A DNA stretch of 64,000 bases from Paractinoplanes aksuensis (lineage in GTDB: Bacteria; Actinomycetota; Actinomycetes; Mycobacteriales; Micromonosporaceae), in contig NZ_JAMYJR010000027.1 in NCBI RefSeq assembly GCF_024137025.1, positions 124,001 to 188,000 on the forward strand, given 5' to 3'. Positions 1-7,530 of this stretch are shown here, one piece after another (position 1 is the stretch's first letter; each line of letters starts with the position of its first letter). Below the pieces are notes generated by a model that did no database searches, was not told the origin of the DNA, and saw only the letters and a program-made list of their open reading frames with translations. The position numbers and the translations under genes are program-made.

Positions 1-818
1 TGAATCTCGCGTACACGATCACGCAGAACACACCGCTGATCGCCCGCGGCCGCCCGATCACGATCACCAAGTTCCGCCAGGGCCGCCTGTCCAACCCCGA
101 GGTCGACGCCTACAGCTACCACGAGTCGTCCGCGGGCATGAAGTACCGCCTGTTCCGCCCCGACCACCGCGGCGGCAAGCGCCCGCTGATCGTCTGGCTG
201 CACGGCGGTGGCGAGGGCGCGTCCCTGCCCGACAACTACTACGACAACGAGACCACGCTGCGCGCCAACCGAGGTGCCCTGGGCTTCTCCACCCGAGAGG
301 CACAAAAGATCTTCAACGGCGCCTATGTCGTAGCGCCCCAGAGCTTCTCGGCCTGGATGCAGGACGGCCCCCGCTTCGCCCCGCTGATCCAGCAGATCGT
401 GGACGACGTCGCGCGCCGCCACGCCGTCGACCGCGACCGCATCCACGTGGTCGGCTGCAGCAACGGCGGCTACATGTCGATGAAGATGACCACCGTCTAC
501 CCCCGCACCTACGCGTCCTCGGTGCCCATCTGCGGGGTCGTGGCCGGCAACCCACCCCTGATCCCCGACGCCGAGCTGACCGCCATCACCACCCCCACCT
601 GGCTGGTCACCTCCCTCGACGACACCACGGTCAACCCCCAGGCCAACACGGTCCACGCCCACGACCTGATCCCCCGCTCCCGAATGACCCTCTACGACAA
701 CGTCATCTGGAACGGCCACCAGTTCCCCGGCCACTGGTCCTGGATCTACGTAGCCCGCAACGACCCGAAGATCGCCGGCACCCCCATCTGGCAGTGGATG
801 TCCCGCCAACGCCGCTGA
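1..818 (+). CDS. Secreted-type alpha/beta-hydrolase esterase, 5' end missing
   Basis: The reading frame is open from base 3 to the stop at 816-818, so the start lies before the window. It encodes the C-terminal catalytic half of an alpha/beta hydrolase of the prolyl-oligopeptidase / PHB-depolymerase-like esterase group. The oxyanion-hole motif is LHGGGEG. The nucleophile elbow is GCSNGG (Ser codon 459-461). A probable acid lies in SLDDTTVNP and the catalytic His in WNGHQFPGHW near the end. These families are usually exported and cleave ester or feruloyl bonds of polymers. The secreted glucanase downstream fits that, but the substrate cannot be read from this part. A strong hairpin follows the gene. 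Confidence 0.75.
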   Translation, partial: NLAYTITQNTPLIARGRPITITKFRQGRLSNPEVDAYSYHESSAGMKYRLFRPDHRGGKRPLIVWLHGGGEGASLPDNYYDNETTLRANRGALGFSTREAQKIFNGAYVVAPQSFSAWMQDGPRFAPLIQQIVDDVARRHAVDRDRIHVVGCSNGGYMSMKMTTVYPRTYASSVPICGVVAGNPPLIPDAELTAITTPTWLVTSLDDTTVNPQANTVHAHDLIPRSRMTLYDNVIWNGHQFPGHWSWIYVARNDPKIAGTPIWQWMSRQRR

Positions 819-840
819 CCCCGACACACAAGGCACTCCA

Positions 841-876
841 CCACGGCAGCACCGACACCCCTCGGTGCTGCCGTGG
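841..876. terminator. Bidirectional terminator hairpin between convergent genes
   Basis: A perfect 14-bp stem (841-854 with 863-876, left arm CCACGGCAGCACCG) closes an 8-nt loop. It lies between the ends of the esterase (+) and the SMI1/KNR4 gene (-). There is no U-tract, which is usual for actinobacterial terminators. Confidence 0.7.
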
Positions 877-888
877 ATCGCCGCGGAG

Positions 889-1569
889 TCATTCGGGCTC
901 GTCCCAGTCAGCGTTTGTAGCGCCGCGCCACTTGCCGGTAACCGGGTCCTGGAGAAGCCACGGTTGATGCAGCCGGCTCTCCGTCCACAGCAGTAGCCAC
1001 GACGTCAGGGTCATGTCCTCCCGGAACACGGCCACCCCGAGATCGTCCTCGGGTGCGGGATTGGGATCTACCGCCCACATCACGTCAAGCGGACCATCCA
1101 GATCTACGAACGAGGCGATGCCGCAACCCCAATGGCAGATCTGCAACAGGTTGCGCGCCTCCGTCGGCCACCACTTGGGCCATCCAGCGAGGTAGCTGGG
1201 CGCGAGCTCGGCAATCGGGACCAGTCCGTAACCCGGGCCGAACCCGCCGTCGCCCAACTCCAGGTAGCAGCGTCGCAACAGTCGAGGCAGCGGCCTTCCG
1301 ATCGCCGCCTCACACGCTTCGACCGCATCGACTGCGGCCGGTTCCAACGGCGGTAGAGAAGGAATCCGCCCGGCCTCGCGTAATGTCCGAAAATCGGGCT
1401 CCCGCCGGCCATGGATACGCGCGAGCTGACCGTCCGACACATGCCTGAACGCACCGCCGCCCTCCAGGCCCTCTCCCGGAACTCCCAACATCGAGTCCAG
1501 GTACTCCCCAGCCTCGATACGCATTCGGACGGCCTCAACGGCCTGGTTCTCTTGGTCTTCCTCGGTCAC
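889..1569 (-). CDS. SMI1/KNR4 family protein
   Basis: This 226-aa protein carries an SMI1/KNR4 (SUKH-type) domain. The family signature runs from the LPPLEPAAVDAVEACEAAIG segment through LPRLLRRCYLELGDGGFGPG to the WGCGIASFVDLDG and VFREDMTLTSWLLLW segments. Such proteins occur as immunity proteins in contact-dependent toxin systems and as stand-alone cytosolic proteins. No toxin is visible next to it, so the role is open. I chose the GTG at 1569 because GGAG lies about 12 nt upstream and the domain begins soon after. The frame stays open to 1866, but that extension looks non-coding. The ATG at 1524 is the other plausible start. Confidence 0.65.
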   Translation of the reverse strand: MTEEDQENQAVEAVRMRIEAGEYLDSMLGVPGEGLEGGGAFRHVSDGQLARIHGRREPDFRTLREAGRIPSLPPLEPAAVDAVEACEAAIGRPLPRLLRRCYLELGDGGFGPGYGLVPIAELAPSYLAGWPKWWPTEARNLLQICHWGCGIASFVDLDGPLDVMWAVDPNPAPEDDLGVAVFREDMTLTSWLLLWTESRLHQPWLLQDPVTGKWRGATNADWDEPE

Positions 1570-1777
1570 GGCGCGATCATGCTCCAGGGGTACGACATCA
1601 ATCGGTACGGCAAGTCCGCCGGCCCCGCGCACCGCATGAGGGAAGACCCAGGACGGACGCCATGAGGCATGCGCGGTGGTCGTGGGCGGGGACGGTCGTC
1701 GATGTACTTTCGGGCAAGCCCGGGCGTAATAATTTTCTCTAGTCGTTTGCTGGATGTAAAAAATTTGCGCTAGTTCA

Positions 1778-1791
1778 TTGACTGGTGTCAA
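1778..1791. promoter_or_regulatory. Candidate operator/promoter before the GH16 gene
   Basis: TTGACTGGTGTCAA is a perfect 5-bp inverted repeat around TGGT. Its left arm doubles as a -35-like TTGACT. It sits about 70 bp before the GH16 start, at the edge of an unusually AT-rich stretch (about 1727-1775). The rest of 1570-1859 shows nothing gene-like. Confidence 0.35.
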
Positions 1792-1859
1792 CGGGCGTGG
1801 CGATGCTGTGGTCACTCCCCACCCCGAGGAGTCCCCTTCCCCCAAGGAGTCTGCTCTCG

Positions 1860-3203
1860 ATGACACCTGCCCTGATTCGGCGGACGGTTCATGCCGTCAC
1901 CGCCGCCCTCGTCGCCGCCGGGCTCACCGCAGCCGGCGTCGCCGCGGCTCAGCCCGCCCAGGCCGCGGTGGCCTGCGGCGTCCTCTTCGACGATTTCTCG
2001 TACAGTTCGGCCTCTGATCCGGCCCTGGGTCAGCGCGGGTGGCACATCCGCACCAACGCCGGCGGTCCGGGTGTGCCCGGCGCCAGTTGGTCGGCCGGGA
2101 ACATCTCGTTCCCCACCGTGGACGGTCAGACCGTGGCCCGGCTGCAGGCCAGCACCAACGGCACGGCCGGCGGCACCTCGCACGCCGAGATGTCGCTGTC
2201 GGACCGGCGGTTCTTCGAGGGCACCTACTTCGCCCGGATCAAGTTCGCCGACACCCCGGCCTCCGGCACCGACGGCGACATCGTGAACCAGACCTTCTAC
2301 ACGATCTCGCCGCTGCGGTACGCGTTCGACCCCATCTACAGCGAGCTCGACTTCAGCGAGTACCTGCCCAACGGCGGCTGGGGTGCGAGCGGGCCGACCA
2401 ACTTCCAGACGACCTGGTACACCTACCAGGCCGACCCCTGGGTGCAGGATCGGCAGTACAGCAGCCAGAGCCGCAGCATCGCCGGCTGGCGTGATGTCAT
2501 GGCGACCGTCGCCAACGGTGAGGTCCGCTACTACATCGACGGTCAGCTCGTCGGCACCCACGGCGGCAAGTTCTATCCCCGGCAGAACATGTCGATCGAC
2601 TTCAACCAGTGGTTCATCGACCTGACCGGGCACGTCGGCGGCGGCACCAGCGTCTGGCACGAGAACGTCGACTACGTCTTCCACGCCAAGAAGCAGGTGC
2701 TCAGCCCGGCCGAGGCCACCGCCCGGGTCAACGCGTTCCGGTCCGCCGGAACGCGGCACACCGACAACGTCACTGCCGACAACACCTGTACGCCGGGCTC
2801 GACCGACAACCCGCCGGCGAGCACGACCCGGATCGTCAGCAACTGGAACAACAAGTGCATCGACGTGCCGAACTGGAACTTCGCCGACCGCCAGCGGGTG
2901 CACGTCTGGGACTGCACCGACGGCACCAACCAGAAATGGCAGTTCGTCAACGGCACATTGCGTACGGAGAACAACAAGTGCCTCGACGTGGCCGACGCCG
3001 CCACCCATGACGGCGCGGCCGTGCAGATCTATACCTGCAACGGCACCGCCGCCCAGCAGTTCGTGCTGAGCGCCGCCGGCGACCTGGTCAACCCCCAGGC
3101 CAACAAGTGCGTCGACATCGCCGAGTGGAAGCCCGACAACGGCGCCGTCCTGCACCTGTGGACCTGCGTCGGCGGCGCCAACCAGAAATGGCGCCGCGGC
3201 TGA
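1860..3203 (+). CDS. Secreted glycoside hydrolase family 16 with C-terminal ricin-type lectin domain
   Basis: The 447-aa protein has an Ala-rich Sec signal peptide ending near QPAQA. A GH16 beta-jelly-roll domain follows (about residues 40-300), then a beta-trefoil CBM13/ricin domain (about 325-447) with repeated QKW/QQF motifs. The GH16 catalytic signature ExDxxE is present as ELDFSE (Glu162, Asp164, Glu167). GH16 enzymes cleave beta-1,3 or beta-1,3-1,4 glucans and related polymers outside the cell, and the lectin domain would hold the enzyme on the substrate. The ATG at 1860 has AAGGAG at 1844-1849. The upstream in-frame ATG at 1785 lacks a ribosome site and would spoil the signal peptide. 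A terminator hairpin follows. Confidence 0.85.
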   Translation: MTPALIRRTVHAVTAALVAAGLTAAGVAAAQPAQAAVACGVLFDDFSYSSASDPALGQRGWHIRTNAGGPGVPGASWSAGNISFPTVDGQTVARLQASTNGTAGGTSHAEMSLSDRRFFEGTYFARIKFADTPASGTDGDIVNQTFYTISPLRYAFDPIYSELDFSEYLPNGGWGASGPTNFQTTWYTYQADPWVQDRQYSSQSRSIAGWRDVMATVANGEVRYYIDGQLVGTHGGKFYPRQNMSIDFNQWFIDLTGHVGGGTSVWHENVDYVFHAKKQVLSPAEATARVNAFRSAGTRHTDNVTADNTCTPGSTDNPPASTTRIVSNWNNKCIDVPNWNFADRQRVHVWDCTDGTNQKWQFVNGTLRTENNKCLDVADAATHDGAAVQIYTCNGTAAQQFVLSAAGDLVNPQANKCVDIAEWKPDNGAVLHLWTCVGGANQKWRRG

Positions 3204-3222
3204 CGCCCAGCACGTGAGCGAG

Positions 3223-3261
3223 GCGTGGCCCGGATGGCGTCAGGTGCCGCCCGGGCCACGC
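3223..3261 (+). terminator. Terminator of the GH16 gene
   Basis: GCGTGGCCCGG (3223-3233) pairs perfectly with CCGGGCCACGC (3251-3261). It starts 19 bp after the GH16 stop and abuts the hairpin element that begins at 3267. Confidence 0.65.
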
Positions 3262-3266
3262 CGCAA

Positions 3267-3426
3267 GGCGTGTTTCATAACTGGGGTCGGACTGCGGCGA
3301 GGTCCAGATTTCGGCTGCGTGCGGCCCGCGGAAGGCAGGCTACCGGTGTTGTAACCGGCCTTTCGCGGGACGTGCGCAGCCGGAATCTGGGCCCGGCGCA
3401 GGTCGGGTCCAGTTATGAAACACGCC
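3267..3426. mobile_element. 160-bp near-perfect palindrome, MITE-like element
   Basis: Both ends carry the same 18-bp sequence in opposite orientation, GGCGTGTTTCATAACTGG at 3267-3284 and its complement at 3409-3426. The two halves pair along almost the whole length with a few mismatches, one indel and a centre near 3347. Identical termini and full self-complementarity are typical of MITEs or of two fused insertion-sequence ends. No transposase lies nearby and no clear target duplication is visible. The last base of the element is also the last base of the stop codon of the Cip1-like gene. It may also act as a transcription barrier between the two convergent genes. Confidence 0.6.
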
Positions 3427-4241
3427 TAACATCCGAGCCGGTGGCTGGACAGGGCCAGGTCGTCGATCCACAGGTTGAACGCTTCCGGTGTGGGTCCGTT
3501 CTGGTAGAGCTGCCATCCCACCTTGACCGTGTCCACGACCGGGAGCACGAACGGGACGTCGTTGCCGCCGTGGTTGGTGGTCGACGCGGTCAGCTCGGGA
3601 TTGGCGACGCCGTCGATCCAGACAGCCACCCGGTTGCCGGTCGCGTCGAGCATCCACTCGAAGCACTGCCAGGTGTCCTCGATGACCGGGGCCGACTCGC
3701 GCCAGTTGGTCCAGTCGCCGGTGGGGCCGCCGTCGGCGCCGACGCCCCAGAAGACGCCGGGCACGGTGGGTGCGTACTGACCACCCACCGGGCGTACGAC
3801 CTCCGAGCTGCCCGTCCCGGTCGCCTCGACCAGCGTGAAGTGCGCCCAGTCGGGCGCGGTCGGGAACGCGTCGACGCGCAACCGCATCCGGCCGTAGAAC
3901 CGGTTGCCCGGCGCCGCGAAGTCGTCGACCCGCAGGAACGCCCGGCCGTTGCCGACCGTGTGCACGCGCAGCACCTTGTTGCCACGCTGGGCCCGTTCCA
4001 CGGTGAGAGTTCCGTCGCGGGTGTCGATGCCCCACTTCAGAGAGCTGGCGCCACCGATGGGCAGCCGCTGGAAGTCCTCACAGAAGAGCAGCCCGGGACG
4101 GCAAGAGCCAGCTTGAGGCACAGGACCCGCGGCGGCCGAGCGGGCGGTGAGGGCTGCGGGAGCCGCGCCCACCGGGACGGCGCTCGCTGTAACCGCGCCG
4201 AGCGTCAGGATCGCGGCCAGAACGGTGACCAGGCGGCGCAT
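3426..4241 (-). CDS. Secreted Cip1-like carbohydrate-active protein
   Basis: This 271-aa exported protein has a signal peptide ending near VPVGAAPA. A concanavalin-A-like sandwich domain follows, beginning CRPGLLFCEDFQ and ending WIDDLALSSHRLGC, with Cys residues near both ends. This resembles the Cip1 / PL14-like proteins co-secreted with cellulases. Their catalytic role is unsettled (carbohydrate binding, possibly lyase). It starts 3 nt after the DoxX stop with GGAGG in the end of that gene, so the two form an operon. The promoter region carries a CebR-type operator, which ties it to cello-oligosaccharide induction. The stop codon borders the hairpin element. Confidence 0.65.
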   Translation of the reverse strand: MRRLVTVLAAILTLGAVTASAVPVGAAPAALTARSAAAGPVPQAGSCRPGLLFCEDFQRLPIGGASSLKWGIDTRDGTLTVERAQRGNKVLRVHTVGNGRAFLRVDDFAAPGNRFYGRMRLRVDAFPTAPDWAHFTLVEATGTGSSEVVRPVGGQYAPTVPGVFWGVGADGGPTGDWTNWRESAPVIEDTWQCFEWMLDATGNRVAVWIDGVANPELTASTTNHGGNDVPFVLPVVDTVKVGWQLYQNGPTPEAFNLWIDDLALSSHRLGC

Positions 4242-4244
4242 GTC

Positions 4245-4700
4245 CTACCTCCGGCCGCTGGGCTGCAATGGGCGGACGTTGGCGGCCGGCTCCGGTTCGG
4301 CGCGGCGGCGGGTGATGAGCGCGTCGACCGACCACGGCCCGGCCCCTATCACCGCGATGGCCAGGAAGGCCCAGGCGTACAGGGCCGGCGTCACCCCGCC
4401 GTTCTGGATCGGCAGCACGCCTTGCGGCTGGTGAACGACGAAGTACGCGTACGCCATCGAGCCCGAAGCCAGCACGGCCGCGGGCCGGGTGGCCACGCCG
4501 ACGAGCACGAGCGCGCCGCAGACGAGCTGGATCAGCGCGGCGTACCAGTTCGGCCACGTGCCCGGCTCGATGGCCTGCCCGGTGCCGCGATTGCCGCCGA
4601 GCACGCCGAAGACGGAGGCGAGCCCGTGGCAGAGGAAGAGCAGCCCGACGACGATCCGGAACAGTGACCACGTCGGGGCGGTGAAGCGGTGGGGGGACAT
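4245..4700 (-). CDS. DoxX family membrane protein
   Basis: The protein has 151 aa and four predicted membrane helices. It has the DoxX pattern with RIVVGLLFLCHGLASVFG at the first helix, a central IQLVCGALVLVG helix and a last helix around YAWAFLAIAVIGAGPWSVD. DoxX proteins are small quinol- or redox-linked inner-membrane proteins of loosely defined function. The ATG at 4700 has AGGAG at good spacing; the longer frame to 4814 runs through the operator and is not coding. It is the first gene of an operon with the Cip1-like gene, which is an unusual pairing. Confidence 0.8.
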   Translation of the reverse strand: MSPHRFTAPTWSLFRIVVGLLFLCHGLASVFGVLGGNRGTGQAIEPGTWPNWYAALIQLVCGALVLVGVATRPAAVLASGSMAYAYFVVHQPQGVLPIQNGGVTPALYAWAFLAIAVIGAGPWSVDALITRRRAEPEPAANVRPLQPSGRR

Positions 4701-4798
4701 GGCTTCTCCTACAAAGACCGTTGGGGGACGGATTGCCCGAAGGCTAAGAGCCCCCGTAACTCCTACGCAATGACGTTCATCTATGTCCTGCTCAGCGC

Positions 4799-4814
4799 TT
4801 GGGAGCGCTCCCAA
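4799..4814. promoter_or_regulatory. CebR-type operator (LacI family)
   Basis: TTGGGAGCGCTCCCAA is a perfect 16-bp palindrome. Its core TGGGAGCGCTCCCA is the known operator of CebR, the cellobiose/cellotriose-responsive LacI-family repressor of streptomycetes. It lies 99 bp before the DoxX start on one side and 115 bp before the oxidoreductase start on the other. The DoxX/Cip1-like operon is the more likely target. No cebR gene is in the window. Confidence 0.75.
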
Positions 4815-4929
4815 ACCGTGAGAAGCCGCCGATGACTGCGCTTTGACTCAACTACCGGCCGATCCGGTGGATCGACCCCGGCCCCGCCCTAGCGTCACCC
4901 CCGGAACGGTCGACGCGAAGGGATCCACC

Positions 4930-5814
4930 ATGACCAGAGCAGTTGTCCTCGACGGCTACGGCCCGCCGGAAAAGCTCCGGCTCACCGACATCGAGGTACC
5001 CGCACCGGGCCCCGGCCAGATCCGCATCCTGCCGCGCTTCTCCGGCGTCGGCCCGACCGACCTGGCCATTCGGGCCGGCCACCTGAGCGCGGCGTTCCCG
5101 GCCGCCCCCGGCACGGTCCTCGGCTTCGAGGCGGCCGGCGTGGTCGAGAGCGCCGGCCCCGGCGTCGACGACGTCCGCGACGGCGACGAGGTGGCCGTCT
5201 TCCTGCCCCGGCTGGGCGGATACGCCGGCCTGGTCGTGGCCGACCACTGGGTCCCCAAACCGCCCGCAGTGGACTGGGCCGACGCGGCCGCCGCACCCGC
5301 TTCGGGCGAGGCCGCCGTCCGCGTGCTCGACCAACTGGGCGTGTCCGACGGCGAGACGCTGCTGATCCTCGGCGCGGCCGGCTCGGTCGGCACGATCGCC
5401 ACCCAGCTCGCGGTCGAGCGTGGCGCGAAGGTGATCGCCGCGGTCCGCCCGGCCGACTTCGCCGCGATGGAACAGTTCGGCGCAACCCCGGTCGACTACA
5501 CCTCCACTCTCGCCCAGCCGGTCGACGCGGTGCTCGACGCGTCCGGCCGCAGCGACCTGCGGACCGCGGTCAGGCTGGCCGGCGGCCCCGAGCGGGTCAT
5601 CACCCTGAGCGACCCCCGCGGCCCGCAGCTCGGCGTGGCCCTGTCCGAGGTGGTGCCCGCCGGCGTACGCCCGGCCCTGCAATTGGTGATGGACCGGCTC
5701 GCTACCGGCCGTTTGACGCTGCAGCCCCACAGCATCGTGCCCTTGGCCGAGGCCGCCGCCGTCCACACCCGCCTGGAGAGCGGCGCCCAGCGCGGCAAGG
5801 TCCTGCTGGCGTGA
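4930..5814 (+). CDS. Zinc-independent MDR family NADPH:quinone-type oxidoreductase
   Basis: This 294-aa enzyme is of the medium-chain dehydrogenase/reductase superfamily, quinone oxidoreductase branch. It has a GroES-like N-terminal domain (GYGPPEKLRLTDIEVPAPGP, GFEAAGVVESAGPGV) and a Rossmann domain with LILGAAGSVGTIATQLA near the middle. The catalytic-zinc Cys/His set is absent, as in quinone or enone reductases. It likely reduces alpha,beta-unsaturated carbonyls with NADPH in the cytosol. The start ATG at 4930 follows AAGGGATCC; the frame upstream to 4843 is not supported by a ribosome site. Confidence 0.8.
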   Translation: MTRAVVLDGYGPPEKLRLTDIEVPAPGPGQIRILPRFSGVGPTDLAIRAGHLSAAFPAAPGTVLGFEAAGVVESAGPGVDDVRDGDEVAVFLPRLGGYAGLVVADHWVPKPPAVDWADAAAAPASGEAAVRVLDQLGVSDGETLLILGAAGSVGTIATQLAVERGAKVIAAVRPADFAAMEQFGATPVDYTSTLAQPVDAVLDASGRSDLRTAVRLAGGPERVITLSDPRGPQLGVALSEVVPAGVRPALQLVMDRLATGRLTLQPHSIVPLAEAAAVHTRLESGAQRGKVLLA

Positions 5815-5828
5815 CGCGAGCCACCCAA

Positions 5829-5893
5829 CCGATCAGTACAGAATTCCTGGCCCCGGTGCTAGCTTCTCTAATTACATACCGAGCGATACAGAA
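5829..5893. promoter_or_regulatory. Paired direct repeats in the promoter of the F420/SDR operon
   Basis: CCGATCAGTACAGAA (5829-5843) and CCGAGCGATACAGAA (5879-5893) match at 12 of 15 positions and start exactly 50 bp apart, five helical turns. The second copy overlaps TACCGAGCGATA, a partial TetR-like palindrome, just before the ribosome site. No adjacent TetR-type regulator exists, so the binding protein is unknown. Confidence 0.35.
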
Positions 5894-5905
5894 ATGGAGG
5901 CGGTG

Positions 5906-6784
5906 ATGCGCGAAGAACTGGGCCGGGCGGGTCTCTGGAGCGCCCGGCTGCGCCACGCCGGCGGCCCGAAGCTGCGCGACCTCGCGGCCGAACTCGACGA
6001 CCTGGGCTGGCACACACTGTGGCTGCCCGGCATGGACGGCGCCGGCACGCTCGACGACGTCGGTCATGTGCTCGGCGGCGCCCCGCGCAGCCGGGTCGTC
6101 ACCGGCGTGCTCAACATCTGGGGTCAGACGGCCGCCGACCTGACCGGCCGGGTCGCGCGGCTCGACGCCGAGCACGGCCCGCGGACCGTCGTCGGCCTGG
6201 GCATCGGGAGCTCGGCCGGCGCCCGCGCGCACGGACAGACGTACGGGAATCCGGTCGTCACGATGTCGCGCTACCTCGACGGCCTCGGGCCGCAGGTCGG
6301 ACCACCACGGCGGCTGCTCGGCGCGGGCGGCCCGCGCATGGTCGACCTGGCCGTGGCCCGCACCGCGGGCTGGCACCCGTTCCTCGTCACCCCCGGCTAC
6401 GTGGCCGCCGAACGCGAGCGGGTCGGTCCCGGCCCGTTCATCGCCCCGCACCTGGCCGTCGTGTTCGACACCGACCGGGCCCGGGCCCGCGCGACCGCTC
6501 GCGCCGGCATCGGCCTGTTCCTCGGCTTCCCGACCTACCAGGCCGGCCTACGGCGCCTCGGCTTCGGCGACGACGACCTGGGTCCCGGCGGCAGCGACCG
6601 CCTGATCGACGCGCTGGTCGCCCACGGCTCCCCCGAGGACGTGCACCGGCGGATCACCGAGCACTACGACGCCGGCGCCGACCACCTCGCGCTCGACGTC
6701 CTCAGCACCGATTCCTCGAGCCTCCCGCGCGCGCAGTGGCGCGAGCTGGCCGGCCTCGTCACCACGAAGGAGATCTCCTCATGA
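5906..6784 (+). CDS. F420-dependent LLM-class oxidoreductase (TIGR03620-like)
   Basis: The 292-aa protein has a luciferase-like TIM barrel. The N-terminal LRDLAAELDDLGWHTLWLPG segment, the GVLNIWGQTAADLTGRVARLD strand-helix and the VVGLGIGSSAGARAHGQTYG region are typical of coenzyme-F420-dependent oxidoreductases of actinobacteria. The substrate is unknown. I chose the ATG at 5906 because GGAGG sits 8-12 nt before it; the in-frame ATG at 5894 overlaps that ribosome site. Its TGA overlaps the ATG of the SDR gene (ATGA), so the two are translationally coupled. Confidence 0.8.
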   Translation: MREELGRAGLWSARLRHAGGPKLRDLAAELDDLGWHTLWLPGMDGAGTLDDVGHVLGGAPRSRVVTGVLNIWGQTAADLTGRVARLDAEHGPRTVVGLGIGSSAGARAHGQTYGNPVVTMSRYLDGLGPQVGPPRRLLGAGGPRMVDLAVARTAGWHPFLVTPGYVAAERERVGPGPFIAPHLAVVFDTDRARARATARAGIGLFLGFPTYQAGLRRLGFGDDDLGPGGSDRLIDALVAHGSPEDVHRRITEHYDAGADHLALDVLSTDSSSLPRAQWRELAGLVTTKEISS

Positions 6785-7530
6785 GCACGCTCACCGACAA
6801 GACCGCGCTGGTCACCGGGGCCACCTCTGGCATCGGCCTGGCCGCCGCCCGCAAGCTGGCGGCCGAGGGCGCCCACGTCTTCCTGACCGGGCGCCGCCAG
6901 GCTGCCCTGGACGACGCGGTCGCCGCCATCGGCCCCCGGGCCACCGCGATCCGGGCCGACGTCGCCGACGCGGCCGACCTCGAGCGGATGGCCGCGACGA
7001 TTCGCGAGCACGGCGCCGGCCTCGACGTCGTGTTCGCCAACGCCGGCGGCGGCGAGTTCGCCGCGCTCGGCGGCATCACCTGGGAGCACTACGCCGACAC
7101 CTTCAACACCAACGTCGGCGGGACGCTGTTCACCGTGCAGACGGTGCTGCCGCTGCTCAACCGGGGCGCGTCGATCATCCTGACCAGCTCCAACATCGAC
7201 GTGAAGGGCGCGGCGTCGTTCAGCGTCTACGCGGCCAGCAAGGCCGCCCTGCGCTCGTTCGCCCGCAGCTGGTCGGCCGAGCTGGTCGGCCGGGGCATCC
7301 GGGTCAACAGCATCGCCCCCGGCCCGATCGCCACCCCCGGGCTGAGCGGCCTCGCACCCGACCCGGAGGCCGCCGAGCAGCTGCTCAAAGGCCCGGCCAG
7401 CGGCGTGCCCATGGACCGGCTGGGCACCCCGGACGAGATCGCCGACGCCGTGGTGTTCCTGGCCTCGGCCACCAGCTCGTACATGACCGGCGCCGAGATC
7501 TACGTGGACGGCGGCGCCAGTCAGGTCTGA
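6781..7530 (+). CDS. Short-chain dehydrogenase/reductase
   Basis: This 249-aa classical SDR has the cofactor motif TGATSGIG (residues 12-19), NAG (87-89), catalytic Ser in LTSSN (about 136) and YxxxK as Tyr150-Lys154. The C-terminal YMTGAEIYVDGG signature is complete. It likely uses NADPH, since GRRQ follows the second strand. It is coupled to the F420 oxidoreductase, so the two may act on the same ketone or alcohol intermediate. Its last 10 bp overlap the convergent LAL regulator. Confidence 0.9.
   Translation: MSTLTDKTALVTGATSGIGLAAARKLAAEGAHVFLTGRRQAALDDAVAAIGPRATAIRADVADAADLERMAATIREHGAGLDVVFANAGGGEFAALGGITWEHYADTFNTNVGGTLFTVQTVLPLLNRGASIILTSSNIDVKGAASFSVYAASKAALRSFARSWSAELVGRGIRVNSIAPGPIATPGLSGLAPDPEAAEQLLKGPASGVPMDRLGTPDEIADAVVFLASATSSYMTGAEIYVDGGASQV

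Noticed and set aside
1570..1866. Longer start for the SMI1/KNR4 protein (325 aa)
   Set aside because: The added N-terminus is Pro/Arg-rich without family similarity and crosses the AT-rich promoter region of the GH16 gene.
1812..3155. Long antisense open frame of 447 aa opposite the GH16 gene
   Set aside because: It mirrors the GC-rich codons of the real gene, has no family signature and no ribosome site. The same holds for many long antisense frames, such as those opposite 35165-36451 and 60066-61913.
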